DNA of 64,000 bases from Flaviflagellibacter sp963786225 (GCA_963786225.1 CAWAYQ010000007.1:62001-126000); one strand, 5' to 3'; shown: positions 1 through 10,047, numbered from the stretch's first letter. Notes: generated by a model not told the origin, from the sequence alone. Program-made: numbers and translations.

Positions 1-2212
1 TTCGCGACGAGTTCGCCTTCGATCACCATCGGCCCGCCGCGCCGGGCATTGAAGCCGCCGCCGCGCTCGTTGCCCATGGCTTCTTTCCGCGCCTGCGCGC
101 GTTGCCAGCCCGGCGTGTTGTAGGACGAGCCGCCGAACGGCTCGACGCGGTCGAACCGGCTTTCGCCGAAGCCGCGATTGGAGAAGGCGGCCGGCGCCTC
201 CGTCACCTCGACATGCTTTTCCGGAAGCTCGTCGAGGAAAGCGCGACGGTATGGACGATTGCCACATGCCATGGATGCGGCGGTTCGAGGCGAAGTAGAG
301 CTTCGCCCGCTTCTTCGCCCGCGTAATGCCGACATAGGCAAGGCGGCGTTCCTCTTCGAGCCCGGCGCGGCCGCTCTCGTCGAGCGAGCGCTGATGCGGA
401 AACAGGCCTTCCTCCCAGCCGGGGAGGAACACGGTGTCGTATTCCAGACCCTTCGCGGCGTGGAGCGTCATGAGGGTGACGGCATCGACGTTTTCGCCGC
501 TCTCGGCGTCCATCACCAGCGAGACATGTTCGAGGAAGCCCTGCAGGTTCTCGAACCCGTCCATCGAGCGCACGAGTTCCTTCAGGTTTTCCAGCCGGCC
601 GGCGGCATCCGGCGAACGGTCCTGCCGCCACATCTCGGTGTAGCCGAACTCGTCGAGGATCATCTCGGCAAGCTCGGTGTGCTTCATCGCGTCCACGGAC
701 TGCGTCCAGCGGTCGAAGTTCTGGATCAGAGTGCGCAAGGTTTCGCGCGGCTTCGGCTTCAGCTCTTCGGAGTCGGCCGCCATGCGCGCGGCTTCCATCA
801 GCGGAATGCGGGCCGAGCGGGCGATGTTGTTGAGCGTCTGTACGGTGGCGTCGCCGAGGCCGCGCTTCGGCACATTGACGATGCGCTCGAAGGCGAGGTC
901 GTCGGCGGCGGAGTTCACGCAGCGCAGATAGGCGAGGGCATCGCGGATTTCCTGCCGCTCGTAGAAGCGCGGGCCGCCGATGACGCGGTAGTCGAGGCCC
1001 AGAGTGACGAAGCGGTCTTCGAACTCGCGCATCTGGAACGAGGCGCGCACCAGGATCGCCATGTCGTTGAGCTTCGCGCCCTTGCTCTGCAGGGCCTCGA
1101 TCTCGTCGCCGATGGAGCGCGCTTCCTCGCCGGAATCCCACGAGCCCGTGACGGTGACGCATCTCGCCGTCCTCGCCCTGCGGGCGCAGAGTCTTGCCGA
1201 GCCGGTCCTGATTGTGCGCGATGAGGTGCGAGGCCGCGCCGAGAATATGGGCGTCGGAGCGGTAGTTACGTTCCAGCCGGATCACCTTGGCGCCCGGGAA
1301 ATCCTTCTCGAAACGCAGGATGTTGTCGACCTCCGCGCCGCGCCAGCCATAGATCGACTGGTCGTCGTCGCCGACGCAGCACAGATTGCGCGGGCCCTGC
1401 GCGAGCAGGCGCAGCCACAGATATTGCGCGACGTTGGTGTCCTGGTACTCGTCGACCAGCATGTAGCGGAAGCGCTTGTGATAGATCGCGAGCACGTCCG
1501 GGTGCTCGCGGAAAATCCGGATCGGCTCCAGCAGGAGATCGCCGAAATCGGTGGCGTTCAGGACCTTCAGCCGGTCCTGATAGGCGGCGTAAAGCTCTTT
1601 GCCCTTACCGTTGGCAAACAATGCGCCATCGCCCGGCGGCACGTCCTTCGGCGACAGGCCGCGGTTCTTCCAGCCGTCGATGGCCCAGGCGAGGCTGCGC
1701 GCCGGCCAGCGCTTCTCGTCGATATTTTCGGCCGACAGGATCTGCTTGATGAGGCGGATCTGGTCGTCGGTATCGAGGATCGTGAAGCTCGACTTCAGCC
1801 CTGCGAGTTCGGCATGGCGGCGCAGGATCTTCGTGCCGATCGAATGGAACGTGCCGAGCCACGGCATGCCTTCCGCCGCATCGCCGACAAGCGTCGCGAC
1901 GCGGTGCTTCATCTCGCGCGCGGCCTTGTTGGTGAAGGTCACGGACAGGATTTCGGACGGCCGGGCTTTACCGGTCGCCAGAATATGCGCGATGCGCGTG
2001 GTCAGGACTCGCGTCTTGCCGGTGCCCGCGCCGGCGAGGACGAGCAGGGGGCCGTCGAGCGTCTGCACCGCGTCGCACTGTTCGGGGTTCAGGCCTTTCA
2101 GATAATCGCCGCTGATCTTCGTCGAGGCGGCGAGTGCGCGCGCGGCGATGCCGCCCGGCCGGGGAGCCGGCGGATCGTCGTCGAAAAACGGAACGGGAAT
2201 CGTCTCAGCCAA
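1..2212 (-). CDS. uvrD: ATP-dependent DNA helicase, UvrD/Rep/PcrA family (3' end outside window; one frameshift)
   Basis: Superfamily 1 3'-5' DNA helicase of repair and replication restart. Visible are the Walker A motif GAGTGKT near residue 60, NKAAREM, the Walker B box VDEYQDTN, and GDDDQSIYGWRGA. The reading frame breaks at about 1162. Dropping one base there lets the protein continue with VTVTGSWDS and VRASFQMREFEDR down to the window edge, where GGPMVIEGELVA looks like the usual C-terminal part. I place the start at a TTG at 2212 because AAGGA precedes it; an upstream ATG in the same frame would add about 60 unconserved residues. The exact paralogue (UvrD or PcrA) is not resolved. Confidence 0.9.
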
Positions 2213-2419
2213 AACGCATCCTTGAAAGCGGGCAGGAGAAAGCGTCGCCCTTCGGGGGCGATTCGTTTCACCAGAACAAAATGGCATCTCGAAGGGGCAA
2301 TTGCGAGGGGGCGGACCTTGCCCGGCGGGAAGCTTCACGTTCGAGAATGTACGCTTTCGCCTCTGGAATTGCGATTTGACCGGGAGAATTATCAACGCGG
2401 TTCCGCCCGGAGATCGGGG

Positions 2420-2623
2420 ATGTCAGAGCAAAATCTAGACCTGGAGGACACGGCCCGGCATTGCCGCGAAGTGGCGAAGCGTCCGGGAAGCACGGCCGCG
2501 CATCGACGGCTCTTCAGCGGGCTTGCGCGCTTTTACGAAACGCTTGCGTCGGAGGAGACCAAGGCCGCCGGGCAGACCTCGAAGCCGGCTCCGGTCATGC
2601 CCCCGAAGCCGCCCGCGCCGTAG
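2420..2623 (+). CDS. Small hypothetical protein, 67 aa
   Basis: Short charged protein starting MSEQNLDLEDTARHCREVA and ending in a Pro/Lys-rich tail (PVMPPKPPAP). It has no signal peptide or membrane segment. The middle, with LFSGLARFYETLA, is probably helical and resembles the many short helical proteins of unknown function in Rhizobiales. It lies 11 bp upstream of the DUF6894-like gene on the same strand, so the two may be co-transcribed. The start is the first ATG of the conserved-looking part; the longer open frame upstream is antisense to the helicase. I do not recognise a function. Confidence 0.5.
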   Translation: MSEQNLDLEDTARHCREVAKRPGSTAAHRRLFSGLARFYETLASEETKAAGQTSKPAPVMPPKPPAP

Positions 2624-2634
2624 GAGCGTTATCC

Positions 2635-2874
2635 GTGCCCCGCTATTTCTTCGACATAACCGATTTGGGACGGGGACACACCGATGATGTCGGCAGCGAA
2701 CTGGCCGACCTGAATGAAGCCAGGCATGAGGCGCTGGCCACGCTGGATGACATCTCGAGAGGCAAGCTTGAAGAGGAAGGCGACCGGCGCTTCGTCGTCG
2801 AGGTGCACGAAGGCGACGGTCCGGCCCTGTTTCGCGCTTCGCTCATTTTGAAGTTGGAAGAACTCGCGTCCTAG
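2635..2874 (+). CDS. DUF6894-like small protein, 79 aa
   Basis: Starts at a GTG at 2635 with PRYFFDITD, followed by DDVGSELADLNEARHEAL, a DDISRGKL segment and FVVEVHEGDGPALFRASL. This layout is typical of the short DUF6894 family, abundant in Rhizobiales and of unknown function. A GGAGCG sequence lies just upstream of the GTG. It follows the 67-aa hypothetical closely and precedes a LysE-type exporter. The family assignment comes from the recognisable N-terminal pattern and size; no biochemical role can be given. Confidence 0.7.
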   Translation: MPRYFFDITDLGRGHTDDVGSELADLNEARHEALATLDDISRGKLEEEGDRRFVVEVHEGDGPALFRASLILKLEELAS

Positions 2875-2921
2875 CGAAATACAGAGCTTCCGTCCTGGCG
2901 GAAGCCGCGTTAGACCGGAGC

Positions 2922-3552
2922 ATGACCTCCCAAGCTCTCGCCGCTTCGTTCTCCGCCGGTTTCATCTACGGAATATCGCCCGGTCCCGCCGTGCTCGCGC
3001 TGTTCACTTTGACGGCGATCTCGGGCCGCTCCTTCGGCGCGCGTTTTATCGGGGCGCATCTTCTGGGTGATACGATCTGGTGCGCGCTCGCCATTCTCGC
3101 CATCGTCGGCGTCAGTCAGCTCGGCCACACTCTGTTCGACGTGCTGGGCGTGCTTTGCGGCGTGCTATCTGATCTGGCTCGGCTGGCAGGCCATCCGCCA
3201 GCCCGGCGACGGCGCGAGCAACCCCATCGGCGCCAAAAATCCGGCCCGCACCGGCCTCCTGTTCGGCCTCACCAATCCCAAGGCCTATCCGGTCGCGGTC
3301 GCCATGTTCACGGCGCTGACCGCGCCCTTCGCGAAAGACCTGACCTGGAGCGATGCGCCGGGTTTCATGGCGGCGGCCATTGTCGGCTTCGTCCTGGCCT
3401 ATGCGCTTTTGCTCTGGATGGCGGGCTGGGCTCCGGTGCGCAACGTGTTCGCCCGCTATCACCGCCCGATCACCCGGATCACCGGGGCGATGTTCGTGGC
3501 GTTCGGAGCGAAGTCGGTGTTCGACGTGGCGAACGCGATCCGGAACAGGTGA
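2922..3552 (+). CDS. LysE/RhtB-family amino-acid exporter (one frameshift)
   Basis: Inner-membrane exporter of about 210 residues. The N-terminal half (FIYGISPGPAVLALFTLT) carries the SPGP motif typical of LysE/RhtB proteins. The C-terminal half (YLIWLGWQAIR, LLFGLTNPKAYPVAVAMFTAL, RITGAMFVAFGAKSVFDV) lies in another frame. Omitting one G near 3162 joins the halves as VLCG-CYLIW, giving a normal-length LysE protein with about six hydrophobic segments. The substrate is not deducible; relatives export basic or neutral amino acids. The stretch 3553-3699 contains only a short repeat-like sequence. Confidence 0.8.
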
Positions 3553-3699
3553 GGCTTCGCTCCTGGGTCCCGGATCTTGCTGTACACAGCTTGTCCGGGA
3601 TGCTGTTCACGATCCTCCACTGGTCGTCGCTTTCTCACCATCTTGACGTCATACTGATCTGCGTCCTCCCGAACGCGGGACTTAGAGAGTAGAGCGGCG

Positions 3700-6600
3700 T
3701 TGAATCATACTCTGACCGGACTGGGCCTTGCGCTCGTCGTCGCGCTTGCGACGGCGCTGGTCGGGCCGTTGTTCGTCGACTGGGGCAATCACCGCGCCGC
3801 ATTCGAGGCCCAGGCGAGCCGCATGCTCGGCGTGCCGGTGCGCGTTCTGGGCGAGGTCGAGGCGCGCCTTTTGCCGAGCCCGCGCATTCGCTTCAGCCAG
3901 GTCGTCGCGGGCGACGAATGGGCCGCGTCGAAGTTCACCGCCGACAGTTTCGAACTCGACATCGCGCTGACGCCGCTGCTGCGCGGCGAATATCAGGTGT
4001 CGAGCCTGCGCGTCGACGGCGCCGACCTGAAAACCAGCCTGTCCGCCGACGGCGAGATTTCGCTTCCCGTGGCGCCCGGCGGCATGACGGCTCTCGATGC
4101 CATCGCGATCACCGATCTCGATCTTACACGCGCCCGCATAACGGTCGCCGATCCCGCCGCCAACCGCAGGATTGTGGTCGAGGATGCCGATCTCAAGGGC
4201 GAGGCCTCCTCGCTGGCCGGGCCCATGAAGTTCACGGCGCACGGCAGGATCGGAGAGCGTACCTACGTATTGCGCGCCTCGACCGGACGGTTCGATGCCG
4301 GCGGCCTCGGCGATGTGAAGCTTTCGCTCGGAAGCGCGGACGCTCCCGCGCTCTCTCTCGACGGCAGATTGCTCCTCGGCAAGAAGCCGCACTTCGACGG
4401 CACGGGTTCGCTCGTCCAGGTCGCCGCGGCCGAGGGTCAACCGGCGCGCGAGCCATGGAAGGTCTCGGGCGCGGTCAAGGCCGACAGCCGCAAGCTCGAC
4501 GCCGCGAAAGTCGAGTTCGAGTATGGCGCGCCAGGCCGTGAACTCCGGCTCGCGGGCGGCCTCGGAATTGTGTTCGGCCCGAAGCCTTCCGCCGATATCC
4601 GCATCAAAGGCCGCCAGATCGATCTCGACCGCGCGCTCGGCCGCGCGAAGGACGCAGCCCCGCTGGCGCCGGCCGATGCGCTGGCGACTTTCGCCGAACG
4701 TTTCGCAGCCTTGGCCGCGCCGCCGCTGCCGCTGCGTGTAACGACGGAGATCGAAAACGTGTCGCTCGGCGGCGACATGATGCAGAATCTGCGCGCGTCG
4801 ATTGCTTCCACGCCCGGCGGCTGGACGGTCGAAAACCTGTCCGCGCGCCTGCCGGGCGGCGCGGACGTCAATGGGTCGGGCGCTCTGCTCGTTCGCGAGG
4901 GCGAGGGGCCGCGCTTCACCGGTCCCGTGAAGCTCGACGCGCCGAACGTGCCCTCGCTCGTTCACTGGCTCGCGGGCAATACCGGCCCAAGGCCGACATT
5001 TGCGCTGAGAAAGCTGAAGCTCGATGCAGCCTTGGCCGCGCGCTCCGGCTCCTTCGCGCTGGAAGACCTGAAGGCCACGGCTGACGACGCCGAGGTGAAA
5101 GGCCGTCTCGCCTTCACCGGCGTGAAGGACGGCCGCAACAAGCTCGAAGCGCGGCTGACAGCCGAAAAGCTCGATCTCGACGCGCTCGATCCGCAGCGCC
5201 TGCGCGCCTTTGCCGGCACGTCCAAAGGCACCGATATCGAACTCGCGCTGCGCGCCAGGAAGCTGACCTATGCCAAGGTCGTCTGGTCGGGTGTCGATAT
5301 CGACCTGACCGCCAATTCCGACGCGGTCGATATCCGCCGTCTGGCCATCGCCGACCTCGGCGGCGCGAAGATCGCGGCGACGGGCCGGCTGTCGGGCGGC
5401 GACAGCCAGCCCGCCGGAAAGCTCGAAGCCCGGATCGAGGCTGCCAGCCTGAACGGTCTCGTCACGGTGCTGCGCACGAGTTCCCTGCCGCCCGCTCTGA
5501 TCGACGCGCTCGGCGCGCGGGCGGCCGTCATCGCTCCCGCCTCGTTGAATGCGGTGTTCGCATCGTCGGGCGGCACCGGTGGCGCGACGGTGAAGGTGTC
5601 CGGCACGCTCGGCGGCACGGCGCTCGAACTCAATGCCAGCGCCCCGCGCTTCGCGCTGACCGGGCCGCTGAAAGCGAAGCTCACTGCCTCGTCGGAAGAC
5701 GGTGCGCGCCTGTTCAGCCAGTTCGGCGTTCCGGCCATCGCCTTCGAGAGCTTCGGCGGCGCCAATGTGGAAGCCTCGCTCAACGGCGACCCGGCAAACG
5801 GCGCAAGCGTCGAGGCGGTTGTCGTTTCCGCCGCCGATCGCCTGACCTTCAAGGGCCGGACCGATACGAAGGACGGCGGGCTCTTCGCCGGCCGCCTGGA
5901 TGTGGCCCTGGACGATGCCGGGCGCTATGCCGCTCTTCTCGGCCGCGTGCCACCCGCGAGCCTGCCGACGATCCCGCTGACGGCCGGCGGCGATGTCTCA
6001 TATGGCGACAAGGGCTTCCAGATCGCGCGCCTGGCCGGGCTCGTCCAGGGACGGGCGCTCAAGGGCGATCTTGTTTATGGGGGCAAAGCGGGCCTGCGCG
6101 GCGAGATCGGCCTGGCGTCGCTCAGCCTCTCCGAACTCGCGGGTATCGCGCTCGGCCCGCTCGCGCTGGATGAAGCGGATGCCGCGGGCTGGCCGGCGGG
6201 CACGCTCGGCCCCGGCGTCTTCGACGGGCTTGAGGGCAGGGTCACGGTCCGTACGGACACATTCGACATTGCGCCGGGCTATCGGGGCGGCAAGACCAAA
6301 TTCATCCTTGCGCTCGGGCGCAACGAATTCGCGATTCAGGACGCCGAAACCACGCTTGCGGGGGGCATGCTGAAGGGCAATGTCGCGCTCCGCCGCGCCG
6401 ATGCCGATCTGTCGCTTGCAGCCCGGCTTTCGGTCGAAGGCGCGAAGCTCGGCGACGTGGTCTGGGGCGGAGCGGGCGGCCCCGCCGCGACCGGCTCGCT
6501 CGATCTCACCGCCGATATGCTCGGCAGCGGAAACAGCCTGTCGGCCATCGTTTCGGGGCTCACCGGCAGCGGCAGTTTCTCCGTGCACGAGGCCACGTTC

Positions 6601-7314
6601 GGCGGCGTGGACGCGGGCGCATTCGAGCGCACTCTGATCGCGGTCGAAGGCCGCACCGAGCCGGCCGACGCCGCCTACATCACGCGCCGCTTCACCTCCG
6701 AACTTGCGATGGACGATCTCGAAGTCTCCGAAATCTCGTCGGCCTTCACCATTGCGTCGGGTGTCGCACGCGTGGGCAATGCCGCGATCACGGCGCCGCT
6801 CGTCAACGCCAGCGCGTCCGGAACGCTGAACCTGCCGGGAAAGACGCTCAACGCACATCTCGTTCTGCGCCCTAAAATTCTGGCCGATATCGCCGACGCC
6901 TCGATTCCGCAGGCCGATCTCATTCTGGCCGGGCCCTGGAACGCGCCGGCCCGCACCAGCGACACGACGGCGTTCGCGAACGTGCTTGCGACGCGCGCGG
7001 TCGAACGGGAGATCAAGCGCGTCGAACAGATGGAAGCGGAGCGCAAGGAGCGCGAGCGCAAGGCGGCCGAAGAGGCAGCACGCCGCGCAGTCGAGGAGGC
7101 ACGCCGGGCGGCAGAGGAGGCGGAGGCCGCGAAGGCCAAGGCGATCCTCGACGCGACCGGCGATGTGCCGATCGGCGATCTGCCGCCGCCCGTCGACCTC
7201 ATGCCGAAAACTCAGACCAGCACGCCGCGCCCGGTGCCGCGCTCGTCGGCGCGGGACAATCAGTCGCCGCTCGATTTCCTGCGCCGCCCGGTCGTGCCGG
7301 AAGCGTCGCGGTAA
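3700..7314 (+). CDS. AsmA-family protein, 1204 aa
   Basis: Large envelope protein with one N-terminal membrane helix (residues about 5-25, LTGLGLALVVALATALVGPL) and a long periplasmic part rich in beta repeats. FVDWGNHRAAFEAQASRMLG and PRIRFSQVV near the N-terminus are the AsmA signature. AsmA/TamB-like proteins are implicated in lipid transport and outer-membrane assembly. Residues about 1100-1150 form a highly charged Ala/Glu/Arg coiled coil, then a Pro-rich tail. The start is a TTG at 3700, preceded by a purine-rich AGAGAGTAGAG; no better start is in frame. Its last 55 bp overlap the convergent ribbon-helix-helix gene. Confidence 0.85.
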   Translation: MNHTLTGLGLALVVALATALVGPLFVDWGNHRAAFEAQASRMLGVPVRVLGEVEARLLPSPRIRFSQVVAGDEWAASKFTADSFELDIALTPLLRGEYQVSSLRVDGADLKTSLSADGEISLPVAPGGMTALDAIAITDLDLTRARITVADPAANRRIVVEDADLKGEASSLAGPMKFTAHGRIGERTYVLRASTGRFDAGGLGDVKLSLGSADAPALSLDGRLLLGKKPHFDGTGSLVQVAAAEGQPAREPWKVSGAVKADSRKLDAAKVEFEYGAPGRELRLAGGLGIVFGPKPSADIRIKGRQIDLDRALGRAKDAAPLAPADALATFAERFAALAAPPLPLRVTTEIENVSLGGDMMQNLRASIASTPGGWTVENLSARLPGGADVNGSGALLVREGEGPRFTGPVKLDAPNVPSLVHWLAGNTGPRPTFALRKLKLDAALAARSGSFALEDLKATADDAEVKGRLAFTGVKDGRNKLEARLTAEKLDLDALDPQRLRAFAGTSKGTDIELALRARKLTYAKVVWSGVDIDLTANSDAVDIRRLAIADLGGAKIAATGRLSGGDSQPAGKLEARIEAASLNGLVTVLRTSSLPPALIDALGARAAVIAPASLNAVFASSGGTGGATVKVSGTLGGTALELNASAPRFALTGPLKAKLTASSEDGARLFSQFGVPAIAFESFGGANVEASLNGDPANGASVEAVVVSAADRLTFKGRTDTKDGGLFAGRLDVALDDAGRYAALLGRVPPASLPTIPLTAGGDVSYGDKGFQIARLAGLVQGRALKGDLVYGGKAGLRGEIGLASLSLSELAGIALGPLALDEADAAGWPAGTLGPGVFDGLEGRVTVRTDTFDIAPGYRGGKTKFILALGRNEFAIQDAETTLAGGMLKGNVALRRADADLSLAARLSVEGAKLGDVVWGGAGGPAATGSLDLTADMLGSGNSLSAIVSGLTGSGSFSVHEATFGGVDAGAFERTLIAVEGRTEPADAAYITRRFTSELAMDDLEVSEISSAFTIASGVARVGNAAITAPLVNASASGTLNLPGKTLNAHLVLRPKILADIADASIPQADLILAGPWNAPARTSDTTAFANVLATRAVEREIKRVEQMEAERKERERKAAEEAARRAVEEARRAAEEAEAAKAKAILDATGDVPIGDLPPPVDLMPKTQTSTPRPVPRSSARDNQSPLDFLRRPVVPEASR

Positions 7315-7514
7315 TAACCGAGAACGAACAGCCGCACCGCCGAAGAGAGATTGTTTTCGCCACGCCCGGCGTCGATTTCCGCGATCAGGCCGCGCAGCGG
7401 TTGTCCGCGTTCCGCCGCGATGTCGCGCAGCCCGCTCCAGAATGCATCTTCGAGCGTGACCGAGGTGCGATGCCCGGCGATTTCGATGGATCTTTTGACG
7501 ACGCCGCCCGTCAC
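7260..7514 (-). CDS. Ribbon-helix-helix domain protein, 84 aa
   Basis: Small protein beginning with GTG at 7514 (VTGGVVKRSIEIAGHRTSV), with the strand-helix-helix pattern TSVTLEDAFWSGLRDIAAERG and RGENNLSSAVRLFVLGYYRD. This fits the RHH_4 type of DNA-binding protein found next to DUF4169 and fumC in Rhizobiales. Downstream it overlaps the convergent AsmA gene by 55 bp. Upstream, the DUF4169 gene ends 10 bp away, so the two are probably co-transcribed. The DNA target is unknown. Confidence 0.75.
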   Translation of the reverse strand: MTGGVVKRSIEIAGHRTSVTLEDAFWSGLRDIAAERGQPLRGLIAEIDAGRGENNLSSAVRLFVLGYYRDASGTTGRRRKSSGD

Positions 7515-7524
7515 GTTTGATCTT

Positions 7525-7710
7525 TCACGTCTCGTCTTTGTCCAGACGGTGTTGATCGAGCGCCTTGCCCGCCTTGTCCTCGCGCGCCTTCTCGATGTCG
7601 CGGTCGGATTTCCGCCGGCCATGGGCCGCGCGGTTCTCGGCGGCTTTCGCCACTTTCTCCGCGCGCTCCTTGTCCTTACGGAAGCGGTTGAGGTTGACGA
7701 TGTTGGACAT
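7525..7710 (-). CDS. DUF4169 family protein, 61 aa
   Basis: Starts MSNIVNLNRFRKDKERAEK and continues with many Lys, Arg and Glu residues (AAENRAAHGRRKSDRD). That is the typical short, fully helical and highly charged DUF4169 protein. Members occur between fumC and a ribbon-helix-helix gene in many alphaproteobacteria, as here. No catalytic residues or targeting signal are visible and the function is unknown. Here the CcdA-like gene is inserted between it and fumC. Confidence 0.85.
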   Translation of the reverse strand: MSNIVNLNRFRKDKERAEKVAKAAENRAAHGRRKSDRDIEKAREDKAGKALDQHRLDKDET

Positions 7711-7757
7711 GCGCTGACCTCAGATGCCGAAGAAGAGGAAGTCGGGGCTGCGTTTTA

Positions 7758-7982
7758 TCAGAATTGCCGCAGGCCATCGCACCAGAGGCCGTTGCGTTCC
7801 AGCTCCTCGTTCCAGAATTTGATGGCGTCCGCGTTCTCCGCCTTCCAGCGCCGCTGGCGCTCTTCGAGAAGAGCTTCGTCGAGCTTCGATTCAAGGGTCT
7901 TCGAAAGGTTCATGCCGTAAGCCTTTGTCTCCTCGAGCTTATCGCCGTCGAAAGAAAGGTCCACCGCACGTTTCGCGCCCAT
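7758..7982 (-). CDS. CcdA-like type II antitoxin without an adjacent CcdB
   Basis: Protein of 74 residues starting MGAKRAVDLSFDGD. An N-terminal ribbon-helix-helix half (KRAVDLSFDGDKLEETKAYG) is followed by the CcdA tail pattern RRWKAENADAIKFWNEELE then RNGLWCDGLRQF. In CcdA proteins this C-terminal part binds and neutralises the gyrase toxin CcdB. I chose the ATG at 7982 because GGAG sits 6 bases before it; an ATG at 7994 is too close to its AGGAG. The CcdB gene would be expected directly downstream, but DUF4169 starts 47 bp later and no CcdB-like frame is seen. Confidence 0.7.
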   Translation of the reverse strand: MGAKRAVDLSFDGDKLEETKAYGMNLSKTLESKLDEALLEERQRRWKAENADAIKFWNEELERNGLWCDGLRQF

Positions 7983-8008
7983 GATCGTCTCCATAACTCC
8001 TGCGGCAA

Positions 8009-9400
8009 CTACTCCGGCCCGATCATCTTCTCCGGGCGCACGATCTCGTCGAATTCCTGGTCCGTCACATATCCGCCGCCGACCGCTTCCTCGCGGAGCG
8101 TCGTGCCGTTCTTGTGCGCGGTCTTTGCGATCTTCGCCGCGTTGTCGTAGCCGATCTTCGGCGCGAGCGCGGTGACGAGCATCAGCGAACGGTCGAGCGC
8201 GGTCTTGATGTTGTCCTCGCGCGGCTCGATCCCGACCACGCAGTTTTCCGTGAACGAGACGGCTGCGTCCGACAGCAGGCGAACCGATTGCAGGAAGTTG
8301 TACGCCATCACCGGATTGAACACGTTCAGCTCGAAATGTCCCTGGCTTCCGGCAAACGTGATTGCCGAATGATTGCCGAACACCTGCACGCAGACCTGCG
8401 TCAGCGCCTCGCTCTGCGTCGGGTTGACCTTGCCCGGCATGATGGAGGAGCCGGGCTCGTTTTCCGGCAGCGACAGTTCGCCGAGGCCCGAGCGCGGGCC
8501 GGAGCCGAGGAAGCGGATGTCGTTGGCGATCTTGAACAGTGACGCCGCCACCGTGTTGATCGCGCCGTGCGAGAACACCATCGCGTCATGCGCGGCCAGC
8601 GCCTCGAACTTGTTCGGGGCGGTGGTGAAGGGGAGCTTGGTGATGGAGGCGATCTTGTCGGCCACCGCCTTGTCGAAGCCCTTCGGCGCGTTCAGCCCGG
8701 TGCCGACGGCGGTGCCGCCCTGGGCGAGTTCCATCAGCTTCGGCAAAGTCAGCTCGATGCGCTCGATGCCGTTTTCGACCTGCTGGGCGTAGCCGGAGAA
8801 TTCCTGGCCCAAAGTCAGCGGCGTCGCGTCCTGCGTGTGCGTACGCCCGATCTTGATGATCGACGCCCATTTATGCGCCTTGTCGTTCAGCGCGTTGCGC
8901 AGGGTCTGAAGGGCAGGGATCAGGCGGTGAACGATCTCCTCCGCGCAGGCGACATGCATCGCCGTCGGGTAGGTGTCGTTCGAGGACTGGCTCATATTGA
9001 CGTGGTCGTTCGGATGAACAGGCTTTTTCGAGCCCGGTTCGCCCTTGAGGATTTCGATGGCGCGGTTCGAGATCACCTCGTTCGCGTTCATGTTCGACTG
9101 CGTGCCCGAGCCGGTCTGCCAGACGGCGAGCGGGAAGTGGTCGTCGAGTTTGCCCTCGATCACTTCCTGTGCGGCCTGCACCACGGCCTGGCCGATTTTC
9201 GGATCGAGCCTGCCGAGATCCATGTTCACTTCGGCGGCCGCGCGTTTGACGATCCCGAGCGCGCGCACGATGGGCAGCGGCTGCTTTTCGAGGCCGATCT
9301 TGAAATTGCCGAGCGAGCGCTGCGCCTGTGCGCCCCAATAGCGGTCGGCTGCGACTTCGATCGGGCCGAACGTGTCGGTTTCAGTGCGGGTGCTCGTCAC
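8009..9400 (-). CDS. fumC: Class II fumarate hydratase (fumarase C)
   Basis: Iron-independent fumarase converting fumarate and water to L-malate in the TCA cycle; a cytoplasmic homotetramer. The start is a GTG at 9400, preceded by GGAG, giving 463 residues, the usual class II length. Visible landmarks are the substrate site VWQTGSGTQSNMNANEV, the HPNDHVNMSQSSNDTYP stretch, the IGRTHTQDATPLTLGQEFSG segment with the catalytic His, and the family signature GSSIMPGKVNP. It is intact, is followed by the CcdA-like gene and is preceded by sspB on the same strand. Confidence 0.97.
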   Translation of the reverse strand: MTSTRTETDTFGPIEVAADRYWGAQAQRSLGNFKIGLEKQPLPIVRALGIVKRAAAEVNMDLGRLDPKIGQAVVQAAQEVIEGKLDDHFPLAVWQTGSGTQSNMNANEVISNRAIEILKGEPGSKKPVHPNDHVNMSQSSNDTYPTAMHVACAEEIVHRLIPALQTLRNALNDKAHKWASIIKIGRTHTQDATPLTLGQEFSGYAQQVENGIERIELTLPKLMELAQGGTAVGTGLNAPKGFDKAVADKIASITKLPFTTAPNKFEALAAHDAMVFSHGAINTVAASLFKIANDIRFLGSGPRSGLGELSLPENEPGSSIMPGKVNPTQSEALTQVCVQVFGNHSAITFAGSQGHFELNVFNPVMAYNFLQSVRLLSDAAVSFTENCVVGIEPREDNIKTALDRSLMLVTALAPKIGYDNAAKIAKTAHKNGTTLREEAVGGGYVTDQEFDEIVRPEKMIGPE

Positions 9401-9501
9401 GATTTTGATCTCCGGGAATGCGCAGCGTCCAATACCGCAGCGAGCCGGACGCGTCACCTCGGTCCTTCGTGACGAGGACGATTGCGCCCGGCAGGCGCGA
9501 C

Positions 9502-10047
9502 CTATTTCTTGCGGAATTTGTCGAGGCTGACGATCTGCGCGCCCTCATCCGGCAGGGCGTCGTCGTCCCTGGCCGCGCTCTTGTCGGCCTTCTTCTTCGT
9601 CGGCGGCGATTCTTCCGGCTCGGAGCCTGCGCCGCGCGGAATTTCGCGCTGTGCCGGCGCGGGCTTTTCCGCTCGATCTTCCGCCGGCTGGTTGAGCGGC
9701 TCGAACTTCAATCCGAACTTCACCGACGGATCGAAGAAGCCGGTGATGGAATCGAACGGCACATGCAGCTTCTCCGGCACATTGGAAAAGGACAGGCCGA
9801 CCTCGAAGCCGTGGTCGGTGACGACCAGATCCCAGAACTGATGCTGGAGAATGACGGTCATCTCCTCCGGATATTTTTCGCGCAGGCGCGGCGAGATGCG
9901 CACGCCCGGGAATTCCGTGTTGAAGGAGATGTAGAAATGATGCTCGCCGGGCACGCCCGTGCGCACCACGTCCTGCAGCACGCGCCGCACGACGCCGCGC
10001 AACGCTTCCTGGGCCAGTAGATCATATCGAATGAGATCGGTGCTCAT
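9502..10047 (-). CDS. sspB: SspB family ClpXP adaptor, 181 aa
   Basis: Alphaproteobacterial SspB delivers ssrA-tagged and other substrates to the ClpXP protease. The ordered N-terminal domain (about 135 residues) reads MSTDLIRYDLLAQEALRGVV, HHFYISFNTEFPGV, PEEMTVILQHQFWDL and VGLSFSNVPEKLHVPFDSI. An acidic Pro/Ala-rich linker follows, then a short conserved tail (AQIVSLDKFRKK), which in SspB proteins is the ClpX-docking peptide. It is intact, lies upstream of fumC on the same strand, and sits just downstream of the tmRNA gene that writes the tag it recognises. Confidence 0.92.
   Translation of the reverse strand: MSTDLIRYDLLAQEALRGVVRRVLQDVVRTGVPGEHHFYISFNTEFPGVRISPRLREKYPEEMTVILQHQFWDLVVTDHGFEVGLSFSNVPEKLHVPFDSITGFFDPSVKFGLKFEPLNQPAEDRAEKPAPAQREIPRGAGSEPEESPPTKKKADKSAARDDDALPDEGAQIVSLDKFRKK

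Noticed and set aside
178..1224. Long plus-strand frames opposite the helicase
   Set aside because: They are complementary to conserved helicase sequence and have no family features of their own.
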